Assembly: GCA_001028025.1 (NCBI GenBank)
Contig: LDAQ01000016.1
Coordinates: forward strand, 1-43,477
Reading direction: 5' to 3'
From: Faecalicatena fissicatena
GTDB taxonomy: Bacteria; Bacillota; Clostridia; Lachnospirales; Lachnospiraceae
DNA length: 43,477 nucleotides
Position numbers and translations under genes: made by a program. A model generated the notes under the pieces. The model was not told the DNA's origin, ran no database searches, and saw only the letters and a list, made by a program, of their open reading frames with translations. Of the stretch, positions 40,797 through 43,477 are shown one piece after another; position 1 is the stretch's first letter, and every line of letters starts with the position of its first letter.

Positions 40797-42077
40797 ATGA
40801 AAGCAATCACCGATGATTCAATCGAAAACCTGACCGCTTTGCTGAAAGACCTGCAGGTTCAGTATCAGAAAGCCCGGGCGCAAAACCTGAAGCTGAATAT
40901 GGCTAGAGGAAAACCCGCCGCCGCGCAGCTGAACCTGAGCAATGAACTGCTTAACAAACTGGAAGATTATACCCTTGCCGATGGCACTGATGCCAGAAAT
41001 TATGGTATCCTCGAAGGCATTCCCGAATGCAGGCAGCTATTCGGTGAACTGCTTGGACTGAATCCCGAACAGATGATTATCGGGGGCAGCTCCAGTCTGA
41101 ACCTTATGTTTGATACAATCAGTTTTCTGTGCCTGTTCGGAACAGGCGGATGCGAACCATGGCTCTATCACAGATATCATGGCGCACCTGTTAAATTCCT
41201 CTGTCCGGTTCCCGGATACGACCGCCACTTCACGGTCTGTGAAGAGCTCGGAATCGAGATGATCTCCATTCCGTTAAAAGAGGACGGCCCGGACATGGAC
41301 ATTGTGATGGATCTGGTACGTACAGATGCATCCATCAAAGGAATATGGTGTGTACCGCTGCACTCAAATCCACAGGGCGTATGCTACAGTGATAAAGTCG
41401 TGGAACAGCTTGCTTCCATGGAAACCGCAGCGGATGATTTCCGCATTTTCTGGGATAATGCCTACGGCGTACATCATATTTATGAAGATGTCCCGTTAAA
41501 GGATATTTTAAAAGAGTGTGCAGAAGCAGGACACCCGGAAAGAGCTTACTACTTCTTTTCCACCTCCAAGATCAGCTTCCCCGGTGCAGGAATTGCACTG
41601 ATTGCATCCGGTCCGGAGAATATCAAAGAACTGAAAAAGCATATGTCGGCCCAGACCATTGGGCACGACAAACTGAACCAGCTGCGCCATGTACAGTTTT
41701 TCAGGACACCTGAAAATATCAGAAACCATATGAAAAAACTGGCAGAAGAACTAAAGCCCAAATTTGATATGGTTCTCGGCAAGCTGGAAGAAGCTCTGTC
41801 CGGAACAGGACTGGCAGCGTGGAGCAGTCCAAAGGGCGGTTATTTCATATCACTGGATACGCTTCCAGGCTGTGCAAAACGCACGGTAGAACTGGCGAAA
41901 ACAGCAGGCGTTACCCTGACGGGCGCCGGTGCCACATACCCTTACGGAAAGGATCCCAATGACAGCAATATCCGGATTGCACCAACCTATCCTGCCATCG
42001 AAGAACTGGAAAAAGCAATGGATGTCTTTTCCATCTGCGTAAAGATCGCCGGAATTGAAAAGCTGCTGGAAAAATGA
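40797..42077 (+). CDS. Aspartate-aminotransferase-type PLP enzyme (class I, subgroup Ic)
   Basis: A 426-residue PLP enzyme transferring amino groups between aspartate-like amino acids and 2-oxoglutarate. The N-terminal LNMARGKPAAAQLNLS, NYGILEGIPECRQLFGELLG and the phosphate-side IIGGSSSLNLMFDT are typical of the large aspartate aminotransferase subgroup. IFWDNAYGVHHIY supplies the Asp and Tyr that contact PLP, and the Schiff-base Lys is in FSTSKISFPGAG near residue 257. The Arg in SNIRIAPTYP binds the substrate carboxylate. The ATG at 40797 has AAGGAGG; the frame is open 22 codons further across the promoter. It is followed by glutamate dehydrogenase at 105 bp, which would regenerate 2-oxoglutarate. 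Confidence 0.9.
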   Translation: MKAITDDSIENLTALLKDLQVQYQKARAQNLKLNMARGKPAAAQLNLSNELLNKLEDYTLADGTDARNYGILEGIPECRQLFGELLGLNPEQMIIGGSSSLNLMFDTISFLCLFGTGGCEPWLYHRYHGAPVKFLCPVPGYDRHFTVCEELGIEMISIPLKEDGPDMDIVMDLVRTDASIKGIWCVPLHSNPQGVCYSDKVVEQLASMETAADDFRIFWDNAYGVHHIYEDVPLKDILKECAEAGHPERAYYFFSTSKISFPGAGIALIASGPENIKELKKHMSAQTIGHDKLNQLRHVQFFRTPENIRNHMKKLAEELKPKFDMVLGKLEEALSGTGLAAWSSPKGGYFISLDTLPGCAKRTVELAKTAGVTLTGAGATYPYGKDPNDSNIRIAPTYPAIEELEKAMDVFSICVKIAGIEKLLEK

Positions 42078-42182
42078 TTCATATATGCAGCTCTGTCTAT
42101 GGTAATTAAAGACAAGAAAGTTCGAATGCGTCAGAAACAAACGGAAACCAGATGAATTGTAATTATGAAAAGGAGAATCGTT

Positions 42183-43442
42183 ATGGGACAGTATAATCCT
42201 TATGATAACGTATTAAAAGTAGTAAAAGAAGCAGCAGACATACTGGGATACAGCGACAGTGACATCGAAGCAATCAAATATCCGGAAAGGGAACTGAAAG
42301 TAGCAATCCCGGTACGCATGGATGATGGTACAACGCACGTTTTTGAAGGTTACCGCATCCAGCACTCTACTTCCAGAGGCCCTGCCAAAGGCGGAATCCG
42401 TTTCCATCCTGCCGTAAATCTGGATGAAGTAAAAGCGCTGGCGGCGTGGATGACATTCAAGTGCGCGGTTGTCAACATTCCATACGGCGGCGGTAAGGGC
42501 GGTGTTGTCTGTGACCCGAACAAATTATCAGAAAATGAGCTTCGTGCCATCACAAGAAGATTTACCGCTGCCATCGCTCCGCTGATCGGACCAGAGCAGG
42601 ACATCCCGGCGCCCGATGTAGGAACCAACGCGGCTGTTATGGGCTGGATGATGGATACTTACAGCATGTTAAAGGGGCACTGTGTACACGGAGTTGTTAC
42701 CGGTAAGCCAATCGAACTCGGCGGTGCACTGGGACGTAATGAAGCAACAGGACGCGGGGTAATGTTCACTACAAAAAATATTCTCAGGAAGCTTGGCCTC
42801 GATTCAAACGGGGCAACTGCGGCAATCCAGGGAATGGGTAACGTGGGAAGCATAACGGCCAAACTCCTTTACAAAGAGGGCATGAAAATAGTTGCTGTCA
42901 GCGACGTATCCGGCGGAATCTATCACCAGGACGGTCTGAATATCCCCGCAATTCTTGAATACCTGTCCAAAGACCGCAGAAACCTGCTGGAGGATTACAA
43001 CGAAGACGGCATGATCCGCATTTCCAACGAAGAGCTGCTTGAACTTGATGTTAAAGTCCTGGTTCCCGCAGCACTGGAGAACCAGATCAATGCCTCAAAC
43101 GCAGACAGAATCAAGGCTGATATAATCGTAGAAGCGGCCAACGGACCAATCGCAGCAGAGGCAGACGAAACATTAAACGCAAAAGGAATTATCGTAGTCC
43201 CCGATATCCTCGCAAATGCAGGCGGCGTTGTCGTTTCTTATTTCGAATGGGTACAGAACATCCAGTCTGTAAGCTGGACGGAAGAAACCGTGAACGAAAA
43301 ACTGAAAAACATTATGGACCCTGCATTCGATGCCGTATGGAATATCGCAGAGCAGCAGCATACAACACTGCGAACAGGGGCATATCTGATTGCGGTAAAA
43401 CGTGTTGTGGATGCGAAGAAAGCAAGGGCTATCTGGCCATAA
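42183..43442 (+). CDS. gdhA: Glutamate dehydrogenase (Glu/Leu/Phe/Val family)
   Basis: A 419-residue oxidoreductase that interconverts glutamate with 2-oxoglutarate and ammonia. The substrate-binding lysines are in GPAKGGIRFHP and WMTFKCAVV; the catalytic Lys is in YGGGKGGVVCDP near residue 106, and the catalytic Asp in IPAPDVGTN. The Rossmann domain has AIQGMGNVGSITAKLLY near residue 220 followed by VAVSDVSGG; the Asp at the end of that strand favours NAD over NADP. The ATG at 42183 has AAAAGGAG about eight bases upstream; an ATG six codons earlier lies in front of that site. With the aminotransferase it would deaminate amino acids for fermentation. Confidence 0.93.
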   Translation: MGQYNPYDNVLKVVKEAADILGYSDSDIEAIKYPERELKVAIPVRMDDGTTHVFEGYRIQHSTSRGPAKGGIRFHPAVNLDEVKALAAWMTFKCAVVNIPYGGGKGGVVCDPNKLSENELRAITRRFTAAIAPLIGPEQDIPAPDVGTNAAVMGWMMDTYSMLKGHCVHGVVTGKPIELGGALGRNEATGRGVMFTTKNILRKLGLDSNGATAAIQGMGNVGSITAKLLYKEGMKIVAVSDVSGGIYHQDGLNIPAILEYLSKDRRNLLEDYNEDGMIRISNEELLELDVKVLVPAALENQINASNADRIKADIIVEAANGPIAAEADETLNAKGIIVVPDILANAGGVVVSYFEWVQNIQSVSWTEETVNEKLKNIMDPAFDAVWNIAEQQHTTLRTGAYLIAVKRVVDAKKARAIWP

Positions 43443-43473
43443 AATCCTATATAAAGAATAGAGTAGGGAAATA

Positions 43474-43477
43474 ATGG
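43474..43477 (+). CDS. Possible start of a further gene, cut by the window
   Basis: ATGG at the very end is preceded by GTAGGGAAATA, a fair ribosome site 31 bp after the glutamate dehydrogenase stop. Only the start codon is visible. Confidence 0.3.

Noticed and set aside
1..43477. Prophage or insertion sequence
   Set aside because: No integrase, transposase, recombinase or phage structural gene is seen, and the tRNA genes have no att-like duplication that I can find.

Overview
The window reads like a chromosome segment of an anaerobic low-to-mid G+C Firmicute, most likely a gut Lachnospiraceae/Clostridia member. The basis is AGGAGG-type ribosome binding sites almost everywhere, sigma-A type promoters, tRNA arrays lacking encoded CCA ends, and a gene content of sugar ABC and PTS uptake, several UroD-fold proteins, an Fe-S aconitase X, an old-yellow-enzyme type Fe-S flavoprotein, peptidases and glutamate dehydrogenase. 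I see no phage, no intact insertion sequence and no CRISPR array. Genus-level identity cannot be read from the sequence.

Layout. (1) 0-12.4 kb: a Gfo/Idh/MocA oxidoreductase (+) faces a long minus-strand rhamnose-type catabolic operon: LacI regulator, then promoter with two palindromic operators, ATP-binding protein, two permeases, lipoprotein binding protein, a multibranched leader-like RNA, UroD-family protein, RhaI-type isomerase, second UroD-family protein, rhamnulokinase. No aldolase is present. A broken scrap of the same oxidoreductase lies on the far side of the operon. (2) 12.4-17.4 kb: tRNA-Leu, an operon of flavoprotein plus two-subunit aconitase X, and a six-tRNA operon (Pro-Gly-Arg-His-Gln-Lys). 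(3) 17.5-19.9 kb: housekeeping genes (YfcE-like phosphodiesterase, RdgB, RlmL-like methyltransferase). (4) 19.9-25.0 kb: a fructose-type PTS operon (1-phosphofructokinase, EIIA, EIIBC, a third UroD-family protein, DeoR regulator) bracketed by two copies of a ~39-bp palindrome whose stems show a compensatory base change. (5) 25.0-27.0 kb: a gene-poor stretch with an Asn/Ser-rich small protein, a candidate small RNA with C-rich loops, a 311-bp imperfect inverted repeat, and a HAAS/DUF1700 membrane protein. (6) 27.0-37.6 kb: peptide and small-molecule catabolism: PepD dipeptidase, two tandem M29/NicX-like metalloenzymes, NCS1 permease, nitrilase-type amidohydrolase, LysR; then OPT transporter, AroM protein, second paralogous LysR. 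(7) 37.6-43.5 kb: a PPDK-N/ATP-grasp protein, a third LysR, an aspartate-type aminotransferase and glutamate dehydrogenase.

How the parts fit. The first operon takes up and phosphorylates a 6-deoxyhexose-like sugar under LacI control. The UroD-family proteins recur with sugar genes here and in the PTS operon, and differ from each other at the MtaA-type metal-ligand positions, which suggests a sugar-linked role other than haem synthesis. The two LysR paralogues carry almost the same promoter and a perfect ATAAAAT-N11-ATTTTAT operator, so the permease/hydrolase block and the OPT/AroM block probably form one regulon that responds to one effector. This two-locus regulon and the UroD/isomerase/kinase operon with its embedded structured RNA are the best candidates for undescribed systems. 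Aminotransferase plus glutamate dehydrogenase would dispose of amino nitrogen from peptide breakdown.
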